A stretch of DNA of 64,000 bases from Kitasatospora sp. NBC_01287 (GTDB lineage Bacteria; Actinomycetota; Actinomycetes; Streptomycetales; Streptomycetaceae). The stretch covers positions 2,542,001-2,606,000 of the forward strand of contig NZ_JAPEPB010000001.1 of NCBI RefSeq assembly GCF_026340565.1. Direction: 5' to 3'. Below the pieces are notes generated by a model that worked only from the letters and a program-made list of their open reading frames with translations, was not told the origin of the DNA and made no database searches. Shown here in pieces: positions 28,014 through 36,119 of this stretch (its first letter is position 1; each line of letters begins with the position of its first letter). A program made the position numbers and the translations under genes.

Positions 28014-28849
28014 CGCTGGACCTCGGCATTCGTCAGCACGAGCAGCGCTCGCAGGAGCGTGGTCGCGTGGCGGGCGTTCATGCGAAGCTTGGTGAGGATC
28101 CGCCAGTTCTTCAGATCGGCGAAGCCGTGTTCGTTGGCTGCGCGCTCGCGGCTGACCAGCCGGTTCGCCTCCTTCTCGGCGGAGGTGAGCGGATGGCCCC
28201 GGGTCGCTCGGCGGCCGGTGACGATCACGGGGTCGTCGGGGTCGTCGTCCAGGCCGACGAATCCGAGGTCGGCCAGCGCACCGAGGCCTGCCCGGCGCAG
28301 GTGCGTGGTGATCTTGTCGTGGCGGGCGGCGGTGATCTCGCTTGAGCGCCCCGGCCTGGCCGCCGAGATCCACAGCAGGTTGCCGCGCTCGTCGGTCAGC
28401 GCGAGGAAGAGCAGGCCGTGGACCTTGTGCTTCCCACTGTAGTTGGGCCGGTTCTCGTCCCCAGTGCGGCGGCGGGTGCGGACCAGCGTGCCGTCCAGCA
28501 GCACGACGACGCCACCCTTTCGAGTGGTCTTCTTCAGTGCGCGGTCCAGGCGCTGGGCACGGGCGGCCAGCAGCCCGACGACCTCGAGCAGCCAGCGGCG
28601 CACGGTGGACGCGGACACGCCGTTGCCGCCGGCCACGTCCGAAAGGCGCTGGTCATGGCGCAGGACCGCAAGGACGATCAAGGCGATCCGCCCGGGCGGG
28701 AGCTTGCGCCAGCGCGAGCCGATCTTCTGCAGGTGGGTGCGGATTGCGGTGGCGACCAGATCCAGCGTGGCACTCGACAGCGGCAGGCGGCACTGGTAAA
28801 CAAGCCCTTCAGGGCCCTCGACGGAGTGGTTGTTCAGTCGCATGGACAC
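28010..28849 (-). CDS. IS5-family type DDE transposase
   Basis: A 279-aa transposase. N-terminal HTH region (RLSDVAGGNGVSASTVRRWL), then a DDE core: VVLLDGTLVRTRR (first Asp), YSGKHKVHGLLFLAL, LADLGFVGLDD (second Asp), and ERAANEHGFADLKNWRIL (Glu). The organisation matches the DDE_Tnp_4 transposases of IS5-like elements. It appears full length. Ends of the IS were not defined; the 3' end of the gene runs directly into the duplicated leader at 27903-28013. Confidence 0.82.
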   Translation of the reverse strand: MSMRLNNHSVEGPEGLVYQCRLPLSSATLDLVATAIRTHLQKIGSRWRKLPPGRIALIVLAVLRHDQRLSDVAGGNGVSASTVRRWLLEVVGLLAARAQRLDRALKKTTRKGGVVVLLDGTLVRTRRRTGDENRPNYSGKHKVHGLLFLALTDERGNLLWISAARPGRSSEITAARHDKITTHLRRAGLGALADLGFVGLDDDPDDPVIVTGRRATRGHPLTSAEKEANRLVSRERAANEHGFADLKNWRILTKLRMNARHATTLLRALLVLTNAEVQR

Positions 28850-28900
28850 CCCAACTCCAGTCGGGGGCCCGCGCGTTACGCCTGGATCCGGCCTCTCGCG

Positions 28901-29434
28901 TCACCCCGGCAGTGCGGTGAAGCGGCCGGCCGGGGTCCGGTGCAGCCATCCGCGGTCCGCCAGCCGCTTGAGCTTGTCGCGCACCGGCTCGACCTGACCG
29001 GGCTGAGCACCCCGGCCGAGCTTCACGCTGACATCCTTGGCCGGGACAGCTTCCGCCGCACCGGACACGGTCTTCATGATCGCCTGGTAGTCCGCCGGCA
29101 GCACGCTCTCGTCCATTCCCGCCTCGCGGTGCGGCACCAGCAGCAGACCGCCGGCCCCGGGAGCGGCGGTGACCCGCTCCAACTCCTCCGCCATGACCCG
29201 CTCGTCAGCCGTCCCGGACCGCTCGGCCTCGATGAACTGCCCGATCACCACCTCGGCCGCCTCAAGACGAGCAACCTCGGACTCGATCTCGACGAGTTCC
29301 TTACGCAGCCGCACCGCCCGATCGGCCAGCACCACCCGACGCTCGATCACCCAGGTCAGCACCTCCGCCAACGCCAGCCCCTCCCCACGCGGCAACCAAC
29401 TGGCCCAACCGACGCTACGTGAACACTCCAGCAT
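28901..29434 (-). CDS. Uncharacterised coiled-coil protein
   Basis: A 177-aa protein from ATG 29434. After a short lead (MLECSRSVGWASWLP) comes a long charged helix (LRKELVEIESEVARLEAAE), then a winged-helix-like end: YQAIMKTVSGAA, PAKDVSVKLG, RDKLKRLADRGWLHRTPAGRFTALPG. Similar proteins occur as unknowns in actinobacterial accessory regions. The C-terminal helix-turn pattern suggests nucleic acid binding, but that is only an inference. It lies between an IS and a duplicated leader, so it may be a passenger. Confidence 0.5.
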   Translation of the reverse strand: MLECSRSVGWASWLPRGEGLALAEVLTWVIERRVVLADRAVRLRKELVEIESEVARLEAAEVVIGQFIEAERSGTADERVMAEELERVTAAPGAGGLLLVPHREAGMDESVLPADYQAIMKTVSGAAEAVPAKDVSVKLGRGAQPGQVEPVRDKLKRLADRGWLHRTPAGRFTALPG

Positions 29435-29464
29435 CAAGAACGACTTGACGGGAACCGACCGAAA

Positions 29465-29578
29465 CTGACGGCAGACGATCACGCCAAGGCGATCAACACC
29501 ACCACCAGCGAGAGCACCCCATCACTTCCCCACGCCAGCGCCATGACCAGCGACTTCAGGTTGGAAACAACTCAATGG
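29465..29578 (+). repeat. Inverted leader repeat, copy 2, feeding the P450 gene
   Basis: Matches 27903-28013 in inverted orientation, including the first 10 or so codons of the MTSDF gene (MTSDFRLET). Similarity ends right at the ATG of the P450 gene (29575). Immediately upstream the sequence codes for residues resembling a transposase C terminus (DLTGTDRN then stop, against LTNAEVQR then stop in the intact transposase), so this copy appears to be the edge of a lost related IS. Confidence 0.7.
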
Positions 29579-30759
29579 CCTCTCCTTTCTCCGACCCGGC
29601 GTTCTACCGGAACCGCTACCCCACATACGCCGCTCTGCGTGGGCGCGCACCCGTTCTCCACGCCCCGATGGCTGGCAGCACCGGTGCGGCAGCCGTCGTC
29701 ACCGGCTACGAGCAGGCCCGCCTGGCGCTCTCCACCAGCTCGCTGTCCAAGGACGCCTCCGCGTTCTTCGCCGACCACCCCTCGGACCGCTCGCTGCACC
29801 CCGCCGTCGCCCGGAACATGCTCACCTCGGACCCGCCCGCACACACCCGGCTCCGCCGGCTGGTCGTCCGGGCGTTCACCTCCTCCGCCGTGGACAGCCT
29901 GCGCCCCTGCATCCGGTCTCTCACCGAGCAACTGATCGAGCGGTGGGAGCCACGCGGCGAGGTCGACCTGATCGCGGACCTTGCAGGTCCTCTCCCGGTC
30001 ACCGTGATCTGCCAGCTCCTCGGCGTGCCGCCAGAGGACTGGGCCCGGATCCGCAGGCTGTCGACCGACCTGTTCGCCACCGGCGACCACACCAGGATCG
30101 ACGCGGCCTCCCACGCCCTCGCCGACTACATGACCCGGTTGATAGCCACCAAGCGCGCTCAACCGGACAAGGCGCTGCTCTCCAGCCTGATCGCTGTCCG
30201 CGACGCCGACGGCGACCGCCTCAGCGAGGAGGAACTGCTCTCCCTCGGCCTGCTGCTCCTGATCGCCGGCCACGAGACCACCACAGCGGCGATCGGCAAC
30301 GCCGTCCTCGCACTGCTCCAGCACCCAGCTGAGCTGGAGCACCTTCGATCCCACCCGAACCGCATCCCCACCGCTGTGGACGAACTCCTGCGCTACGACT
30401 CGCCCGTAAGCATCGCCACCTGGCGCCACGCCGCACGCACCGTGCAGCTGGGCGACACCGAAGTCGCCGCCGGCACGGCGGTCTTCGTGGCCCCCGGAGC
30501 CGCCAACCGCGACCCCGGCAAGTTCACCGACCCGGACCGGCTCGACCTCCAGCGCCAGGACGCCGCCCAGCACCTCGCATTCGGCCATGGCATGCACCGC
30601 TGCCTGGGCGCACCGCTCGCCCACGCCGAGATCGAGACCACCCTGCGGGTCCTGCTGAAGGACTTCCCCGGCATGCGGCTGGCCGTCCCCGCTGAGGAGT
30701 TGCAGTGGCGCCACTCCCGCCTGATCCGAGGGTTGGAGTCGCTGCCCGTCCTTCTGTAG
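29575..30759 (+). CDS. Cytochrome P450
   Basis: A 394-aa bacterial class I P450. Visible: N-terminal FSDPAFYRNRYPTYAALR, C-helix region SDPPAHTRLRRLV (W/HTRLR-type heme propionate contact), I-helix LLIAGHETTTAAI (oxygen activation Thr), K-helix ELLRYDSPV (E-x-x-R), and heme ligand loop FGHGMHRCLGAPLA. It is full length and intact. No ferredoxin or reductase gene is adjacent, so electrons must come from elsewhere. Its start coincides with the end of a duplicated IS-linked leader, so its promoter may have been acquired by rearrangement. Substrate unknown; the nearby biosynthetic-type cluster is on the other strand, 1.3 kb away. Confidence 0.93.
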   Translation: MASPFSDPAFYRNRYPTYAALRGRAPVLHAPMAGSTGAAAVVTGYEQARLALSTSSLSKDASAFFADHPSDRSLHPAVARNMLTSDPPAHTRLRRLVVRAFTSSAVDSLRPCIRSLTEQLIERWEPRGEVDLIADLAGPLPVTVICQLLGVPPEDWARIRRLSTDLFATGDHTRIDAASHALADYMTRLIATKRAQPDKALLSSLIAVRDADGDRLSEEELLSLGLLLLIAGHETTTAAIGNAVLALLQHPAELEHLRSHPNRIPTAVDELLRYDSPVSIATWRHAARTVQLGDTEVAAGTAVFVAPGAANRDPGKFTDPDRLDLQRQDAAQHLAFGHGMHRCLGAPLAHAEIETTLRVLLKDFPGMRLAVPAEELQWRHSRLIRGLESLPVLL

Positions 30760-30919
30760 GCACAGCCCGGTGCCACCGGCGAGTCCTCCCCCAGCGGCAC
30801 CGGCATCGCCCGTAGCCGACGATCGTGTCCGACAGCGGGCCACAAAGCCCCGACATCCGCCGAACACCCGGCCTGTCGGCCGACCCGCCATTCGGCGCAG
30901 GCCAGGCCGACACCGCGCC

Positions 30920-31843
30920 TCACACGGCCGAACCAGCCAGCGCTGCCCGGACCTTGGTCATCCCCCGTGCTGTCACCTCGGCGCCCTGCTCTCCGCCCGT
31001 ATGACGACGCGCCGCACCACTGCACCGTCCGCACAACCCCGGCTGCGGCAGCGGATCACGGCACTCCGCGCACTCCGCGCGCCGCCGACCGGTCGGTGCC
31101 GCCGGGCGCTCCACGGGCATCTTCCGCTCCAGGCGCGAACGCAGGACCCCGGCCGGGGAGTAGACCACCTCCGGCAGCCCGGACAACAGGGCCGCCCGCA
31201 GTTGATCCTCCGACCCACCCCGTTCCATCCACTCCCGCACCAGTGGAGCCAGTGCCACCGCCTCCGCCGCACCGAGTGGCAAGCGCCGGTCTGGTCTGAC
31301 CGCGCGCAGCAGCGCGTTCATCGCCGCGAGGGTCGCCTCATCCGGCTCCTCCACCGGCTCAGCGAGCCGGGGCACGGGCGCGGGAGCGTCTTCCTCCCAC
31401 CCTCCCGCATCCCCCGCGTCGCCACCCTCGGCGACCGGCTCCACCGCGGTGGGGAGGGAGGGTACTTTCACCAGGTCCTTTGGAAGGACGCCACACTCAG
31501 CGGTGTCCGACTCACCGGAGCCCGGCGGAGTGGTACCCGGCAGCCCTCCCGGCTGCGGCCGGTCGAAGACGTGAACCTCCGAGCGCAACCGGCCGTCGGC
31601 GAGCCGGACCACCTCCACCCGGTAGTACCCCCACGCCCGCAGCTCGTCCAGCGCCGCCGCCAGCGCCTTCCGACCCTGCGGGCTCGAGTCCGCCATCTGA
31701 CGGCACGTCTCGCGCCAGTCGTCCGGCCGGGACAGGAGATCCACCAGCAACCCTCGCACGGTGCAGCTCATCGCGCGGTTCTGCGCCAACGCATTCGGGA
31801 TGATCACGAAGCTCGTAGGGTGCGGGCTGCGGTGGATTCGCAG
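30920..31843 (-). CDS. HTH-domain protein of Streptomyces type
   Basis: About 307 aa. The N terminus (RIHRSPHPTSFVIIPNALAQNRAMSCTVRGLLVDLLSRPDDW) and ALDELRAWGYYRVEVVR form a winged helix-turn-helix seen in many actinobacterial regulators or replication-like proteins; then a Pro/acidic linker, a helical middle, and a zinc-ribbon-like CAECRDPLPQPGLCGRC near the end. Start: AGGAGG at 31850-31855 lies six bases before CTG 31843, which starts exactly where homologues begin. No ATG, GTG or TTG is as well placed; the next upstream start gives an unnatural 19-residue extension to 31900. So a CTG start is likely. Confidence 0.72.
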   Translation of the reverse strand: MRIHRSPHPTSFVIIPNALAQNRAMSCTVRGLLVDLLSRPDDWRETCRQMADSSPQGRKALAAALDELRAWGYYRVEVVRLADGRLRSEVHVFDRPQPGGLPGTTPPGSGESDTAECGVLPKDLVKVPSLPTAVEPVAEGGDAGDAGGWEEDAPAPVPRLAEPVEEPDEATLAAMNALLRAVRPDRRLPLGAAEAVALAPLVREWMERGGSEDQLRAALLSGLPEVVYSPAGVLRSRLERKMPVERPAAPTGRRRAECAECRDPLPQPGLCGRCSGAARRHTGGEQGAEVTARGMTKVRAALAGSAV

Positions 31844-32054
31844 GGAGATCCTCCTGGACGCCGAGGCCCGGCCGATCCCAGCCGGGGGACGACGGACCAC
31901 AGCAGCGGACTCGACGTAAGGGAATCTGAAGGTCAGTGACGCTGATCACGCGTCTTGGCCTTGGCGAACCAGCCGGCGAAGGCTTCCGCTTCAGCTCAGG
32001 AGCAACGCGGCGTCCACCCGCTTCCCGTCTGCTTCCCTTCTCGGGTAGGGGGGT

Positions 32055-33188
32055 TCAGGAGGCGATCAGAGGCAGGGAGCCGCCGATGCGACCGGGCCAG
32101 TACAGGTCGGTCGCCTCGCGCGGCGCGGTGACGCGCACGTGCAGGGCGTAGGTGAGGCTGGTGGTGTCGGCGCGGCGGGCCGGGACGGTCAGGCGTAGCC
32201 GGCGCTCGGCGGGGTCCCACTCGTACGGGGTGCCCGCGAGTCCGAGGCGGGTGAGTTCGGCGTCTATCTGCTCGGTGGCGAGCGGTGCGGGGGTGCGCCA
32301 GGTCGCGCGGCACAGCCGGCGCTGGTCGGGCGGACAAAGGTCGGCGGCGGCACACACCTCGCTTCCCCAGACCCCGGCGTCGTCGGGGCGGTCGGTGACG
32401 TGGGCGAGGGCGCAGGAGTTGGATTCGTAGACGAGGTGGCCGTACTCGGCGGGCAGTCGTTCCAGGAGCTGGCGGGCCTGCTCGGGCCAGACTGCGTCGG
32501 CGGCGGCGGCGTCGGCCGGCAGTCCGTCCCACAGGCCGGCCATCTGGTCGAAGGCGCCGGGCGGGGTCTTGAGGCCGACGGCGACCGAGCAGGCGGAGCG
32601 ACCGACGACGGTGTCCAGGACGGTGCGCATTGCCTCCTCGGTGCTGTTCTGGGGGAGGAAGGGGCGCCAGTAGTGGACGACGGGAACCCCTGCGGAGTGC
32701 CACAGGCCGAAGGAGCGGCGCAGGGCCTGGTGGTCGATGCCGAGTTCGACGTCCGGCTCGAGCCCCGAGTACGAGAGGTACATGATCACCGGGAGCCGGT
32801 TTGCCCGAGCGGCGGTGACCGCGTCGATGACCTCGGGGGTCGGCGCGCACTTGGAGATCAGGACGAGCGGGTTGGTGACGTGCGCGCAGGTCAGTTCCCG
32901 CAGCAGGCCGATCAGGTGCCTGCGGTTGGGCGGGGTGGCGAGCGCGTCGGTGCAGGTGTAGGCCGCGAGGACGCCGCCGGGGCGGTAGTAGGGGGAGGAC
33001 AGCAGGCGCTGGACCGTATCGGCCGGGCCTGCCAGTTCGACCGGCTTCACGCCGGTCTGGAACCTCTGCTGGAGGAAGCAGTAACGGCAGCGCTTGGGGC
33101 AGCCCTGCACGGGGTTCATCACGGTGTAGCTGTCGTGCTGGTCGATGACGTTCTCGTAGACCCGCAGCCTCGTTGCCGATGTGGTCAC
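32055..33188 (-). CDS. SPL-type radical SAM protein
   Basis: A 377-aa radical SAM enzyme. The Fe-S/SAM motif is GCPKRCRYCFLQQRF (C-x3-C-x2-C, about residues 29-37), with the spore-photoproduct-lyase-like context NPVQGC. A SAM-binding GGVLAAYT-type strand and LVLISKCAPTPEV, IMYLSYSGLEPD follow. GTG 33188 has the strong ribosome site GGAGGGGGAGGG. It is the last gene of a six-gene minus-strand cluster, 25 bp after a MurA-like enolpyruvyl transferase. An enolpyruvyl transferase next to a radical SAM enzyme recalls nikkomycin/polyoxin nucleoside pathways (NikO-NikJ), but this radical SAM looks more like the SPL group, so the analogy is loose. Confidence 0.85.
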   Translation of the reverse strand: MTTSATRLRVYENVIDQHDSYTVMNPVQGCPKRCRYCFLQQRFQTGVKPVELAGPADTVQRLLSSPYYRPGGVLAAYTCTDALATPPNRRHLIGLLRELTCAHVTNPLVLISKCAPTPEVIDAVTAARANRLPVIMYLSYSGLEPDVELGIDHQALRRSFGLWHSAGVPVVHYWRPFLPQNSTEEAMRTVLDTVVGRSACSVAVGLKTPPGAFDQMAGLWDGLPADAAAADAVWPEQARQLLERLPAEYGHLVYESNSCALAHVTDRPDDAGVWGSEVCAAADLCPPDQRRLCRATWRTPAPLATEQIDAELTRLGLAGTPYEWDPAERRLRLTVPARRADTTSLTYALHVRVTAPREATDLYWPGRIGGSLPLIAS

Positions 33189-33213
33189 TGATGCCCTCCC
33201 CCTCCGGGGGTCT

Positions 33214-34554
33214 CTACTGTGCGGTGATCGTTTCGATGTGGGCGCCGACGGCGCGGAGCTTGCCGACGGGGTCCTCGTAGCCGCGCTCCAGGTAGCGGGT
33301 ACCGGCGACCGTGGATGTCCCGTCGGCGATGAGCGCGGCCATGATGTAGGAGAAGCCGGCGCGCAGGTCCGGGATGGCCAGGTGCGCGCCGTTGAGGGCG
33401 ACGGGGCCGGTGACGATCGCGGTGTGCTGGAAGCCGCGACGGTGCCAGCGGCAGCCGCCCGAGCCGAGGCAGCTGTCGCTCAGCGAGATGTCGGCACCCA
33501 TCTCGGCGAGCTGCTGGGTGTAGCCGAACCGGTCCTCGTAGATCGTCTCGTGCATGATGCTGGTGCCCTTGGCCTGGGTCAGCATCACGGTGAACGGCTG
33601 CTGCCAGTCCGTCATGAAGCCCGGGTGCACGCCGGTCTCCTGGTGTACCGCGGTCAGCGGGCGCTCGCGCCAGAACACCAGGCCGCCGTCGGTGGGGGCG
33701 AACTCGCCGCCGACCTTGCGCATCGCGTTCAGGAAGGTGACCAGGTGCTCCTGCTGCGCCCCGGCCACCTCGATCCGGCCGCCGGTGGCGACGGCGAGGG
33801 CGGCGAAGCTGGCGGTCTCGATCCGGTCGGGGATCACCGAGTGCTCGGCGCCGCGCAGCTTCTCGACGCCTTCGATGGTGATGGTCCGGTCGGTCTCGAC
33901 GTTGACGAGCGCGCCCATCTTCTGGAGGAACATCACCAGGTCGATGACCTCGGGCTCGACGGCCGCACCCTGGATCACGGTGGTGCCCTTGGCGAGGACG
34001 CCGGCCAGCAGCAGGCTCTCCGTCGCACCGACGCTCGGGAACGGCAGGGTGAAGTGCACCCCGTTGAGGCGGCCGGCGTGGACCTTGACCGAGCGCAGTT
34101 CCTCGGTGATGGCGGCGCCCATCTCGGCGAGGCCGGACAGGTGGTAGTCGATGGGGCGCTTGCCGATGGTGCAGCCGCCGGGCAGGGGCAGGTACGCCTC
34201 GCCGACGCGGTGAAGGAGCGGACCGATCATCAGGACCGGGATGCGGTTGACGCCGCTGTACGCCTCCGAGAGGGCTGTGGCGGTGACAGTGGGGGTGTGG
34301 ACGGTGACCTGGCCGGGGCCGGTCCACGAGACCTTGGTTCCGAGCTCGGCGAGCATGTCGAGCACCAGGTGGACTTCCAGGATGTCCGGGACGAGGTCCA
34401 GGGTGCACGGCCGGTCGGTGAGCAGCGAGGCGACGAGCAGCTTCGTCACGCTGTTCTTGGCGCCTGCAGCCGTCACGGTGCCGGTCAGCGGGACGCCACC
34501 GCTGACCTGGTACCAGTGCCGGTCCTGGGCCATGTGCTCGTGTGCCATCGCCAC
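33214..34554 (-). CDS. MurA-like enolpyruvyl transferase
   Basis: About 446 aa, EPSP synthase/MurA fold. MurA residues seen: GAKNSVTKLL (the Lys-Asn pair binding PEP/UDP-GlcNAc), GGCTIGKRPIDYHL with the active-site Cys of MurA (fosfomycin target), and the C-terminal IPDLRAGFSYI and LERGYEDPVGKLRAVGAHIE. GTG 34554 (after GAGAGG) or ATG 34548 is the likely start. It transfers enolpyruvate from PEP, classically to UDP-GlcNAc. Its place inside an accessory cluster, not a cell-wall locus, suggests a specialised copy acting on another (perhaps nucleotide) substrate, or a fosfomycin-tolerant second MurA; the Cys argues against the latter. Confidence 0.85.
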   Translation of the reverse strand: MAMAHEHMAQDRHWYQVSGGVPLTGTVTAAGAKNSVTKLLVASLLTDRPCTLDLVPDILEVHLVLDMLAELGTKVSWTGPGQVTVHTPTVTATALSEAYSGVNRIPVLMIGPLLHRVGEAYLPLPGGCTIGKRPIDYHLSGLAEMGAAITEELRSVKVHAGRLNGVHFTLPFPSVGATESLLLAGVLAKGTTVIQGAAVEPEVIDLVMFLQKMGALVNVETDRTITIEGVEKLRGAEHSVIPDRIETASFAALAVATGGRIEVAGAQQEHLVTFLNAMRKVGGEFAPTDGGLVFWRERPLTAVHQETGVHPGFMTDWQQPFTVMLTQAKGTSIMHETIYEDRFGYTQQLAEMGADISLSDSCLGSGGCRWHRRGFQHTAIVTGPVALNGAHLAIPDLRAGFSYIMAALIADGTSTVAGTRYLERGYEDPVGKLRAVGAHIETITAQ

Positions 34555-34662
34555 GGTATTGCCTCTCGGTTCTGTCGGGGGCGGTCGGGCCGGGGTCGGG
34601 CACCAACTGATGCCCGACCGGCCTTCGCGCACTATCGCATATATGACGTTAGATCCCTGGCA

Positions 34663-35391
34663 TCAGGCTCCCGACCTGAAGAGTCGGTTCGAGTGAATCG
34701 CGCCACCCGTCAGGGCTGCCTGGCGCAGCGCGCACTCGGCGGACTCCTCCACGCGGAACAGGGCGTCGACGGCCTCGTCGATGTCCCTGGCGACGACGAT
34801 CACCCCGTGCCGATAGAGAGTGAATGCGATTGCATGGTAGGCAAGTTCGCCAGACCGGGGTGCAATGTGCCTCAGCGCCAAGGGCTCATAGTGGAGCAGG
34901 TTGATCACGGCGACCTCGGGGCGCTGGATCATCCCGGCGGGGATCACCAGGGGGCGGGGATTGTCCCGATACTCGCGCTTGATCCGGTGGTCGTCGGCGG
35001 CCAGACACGGTATATCACTCAACGCATCACAGCGAGCGGTGACCGAAGGCACCTCGCGACCCAGGGAGGCGAACACCAGGGAGTGCGGGGCATGGGCGTG
35101 CAGGATCGCCCCGGCCTGGGGCAGCATCCGGTACAGGGCCAGGTGCAGCGGGGTGCCGGACACCCCCAGGCCGGCGGTCTGCTCAACGATCTCGCCGTCC
35201 ATGTCCAGGACGATGTGGTCGGCGTTGGAGATCCGCCAGTGCCGGCGGCTGGCGCTGCCGGTGGTGGAGATCACCATCCGGTCGTCGGAGGCGCGCACCG
35301 AGATCGCGCCGCCTGCCGGGTTCAGCAGGCCCCACTCCTTCAGCTGACGCATCGTGGACACCATCTGGTGTCGTTCGGGCTCGTACATCAT
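34663..35391 (-). CDS. Class II aldolase/adducin family protein
   Basis: A 242-aa protein of the fuculose-phosphate aldolase type. Zinc site: ILHAHAPHSL (H-x-H) with a later His in FTLYRHGVIVVARDIDEA; N-terminal LLNPAGGAISVR and VSGTPLHLALYR are typical of the family. ATG 35391 overlaps the stop of the preceding gene by 4 bp, so it is translationally coupled. Family members make or break C-C bonds next to a phosphorylated ketose or act as decarboxylases/epimerases. In this cluster it probably shapes a sugar or a C3/C4 unit, substrate unknown. Confidence 0.85.
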   Translation of the reverse strand: MMYEPERHQMVSTMRQLKEWGLLNPAGGAISVRASDDRMVISTTGSASRRHWRISNADHIVLDMDGEIVEQTAGLGVSGTPLHLALYRMLPQAGAILHAHAPHSLVFASLGREVPSVTARCDALSDIPCLAADDHRIKREYRDNPRPLVIPAGMIQRPEVAVINLLHYEPLALRHIAPRSGELAYHAIAFTLYRHGVIVVARDIDEAVDALFRVEESAECALRQAALTGGAIHSNRLFRSGA

Positions 35392-36119
35392 GCGGTCCTC
35401 CGTTCGGACGTGACGGGGATGGGGTCACGGCGCGGTTCGATCGACAGGGCGGTGGCGCCCTGCTGAGGGCGCACGACCGAGCAGGCGGGGACCTCCTCGC
35501 TGCCGAGCTGGACGCCGGGGTAGAGCACGGTGTGCGCCCCGATTAGCGTGCCGGGCCCGGCGGTGACGTTCGCCGCCGACCGCACACCGTCGCCGAAGAC
35601 GGCGCCGATCTTCGCCCGGCCGGTCTCGGCGACCGTGCCGTCCAGCAGCCGGATGCGCACCGGCGCGCTGGGGTGGAGCGGGTCGGGCTGCCACAGCCTC
35701 ATGTTGAACGCCATCACCCCGGCCGCGAGGTGCGTGTAGCGTCCTGCGACGGCGATGGCGAGGGTGACCCGGTGGGCGAGGACGGCGCGTTCCAGCAGGA
35801 CCGAGCGGGACACCTCGCACCCGTAGCCGACGTGCACGCCGCAGGACAGCACGGTGCGCTCGCGCACGGTGGAGAACTCGTTGACGACGGCTCCGGGGCC
35901 GATGATCGCCCGCTCGCCGATGTTGGCGTACGGGGAGATCCTGGCGCTCGGGTCGATGTACCGCTCGGTGCCGAGCTTGTCGGCGAGGTGCTGGAACAGC
36001 TCCTCGGCCGAGCCTGCGAACAGGTGGGCTTCGGTGTCGTCCATCCAGTCGCAGCCCAGGCCGTGGAGCCAGGCGTCGTCGGCGAAGCTGGTGAACTGGC
36101 CGAGCGTGGGAGTGCTCAC
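35388..36119 (-). CDS. Left-handed beta-helix (hexapeptide) transferase-like protein
   Basis: About 243 aa from GTG 36119, which overlaps the glycosyltransferase stop (GTGA). Hexapeptide-type turns: IDPSARISPYANIGERAIIGPGAV, then TVLSCGVHVGYGCEVSRSVLLERAVL, and later IGAVFGDGVRSAANVTAGPGTLIGA. This is the beta-helix of the acyltransferase half of GlmU-like or UDP-sugar enzymes, here without a nucleotidyltransferase domain. Role: probably acyl transfer to a sugar amine or a scaffold in the pathway; I cannot pick the donor. Tight coupling on both sides says it is part of the operon's chemistry. Confidence 0.78.
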   Translation of the reverse strand: MSTPTLGQFTSFADDAWLHGLGCDWMDDTEAHLFAGSAEELFQHLADKLGTERYIDPSARISPYANIGERAIIGPGAVVNEFSTVRERTVLSCGVHVGYGCEVSRSVLLERAVLAHRVTLAIAVAGRYTHLAAGVMAFNMRLWQPDPLHPSAPVRIRLLDGTVAETGRAKIGAVFGDGVRSAANVTAGPGTLIGAHTVLYPGVQLGSEEVPACSVVRPQQGATALSIEPRRDPIPVTSERRTA

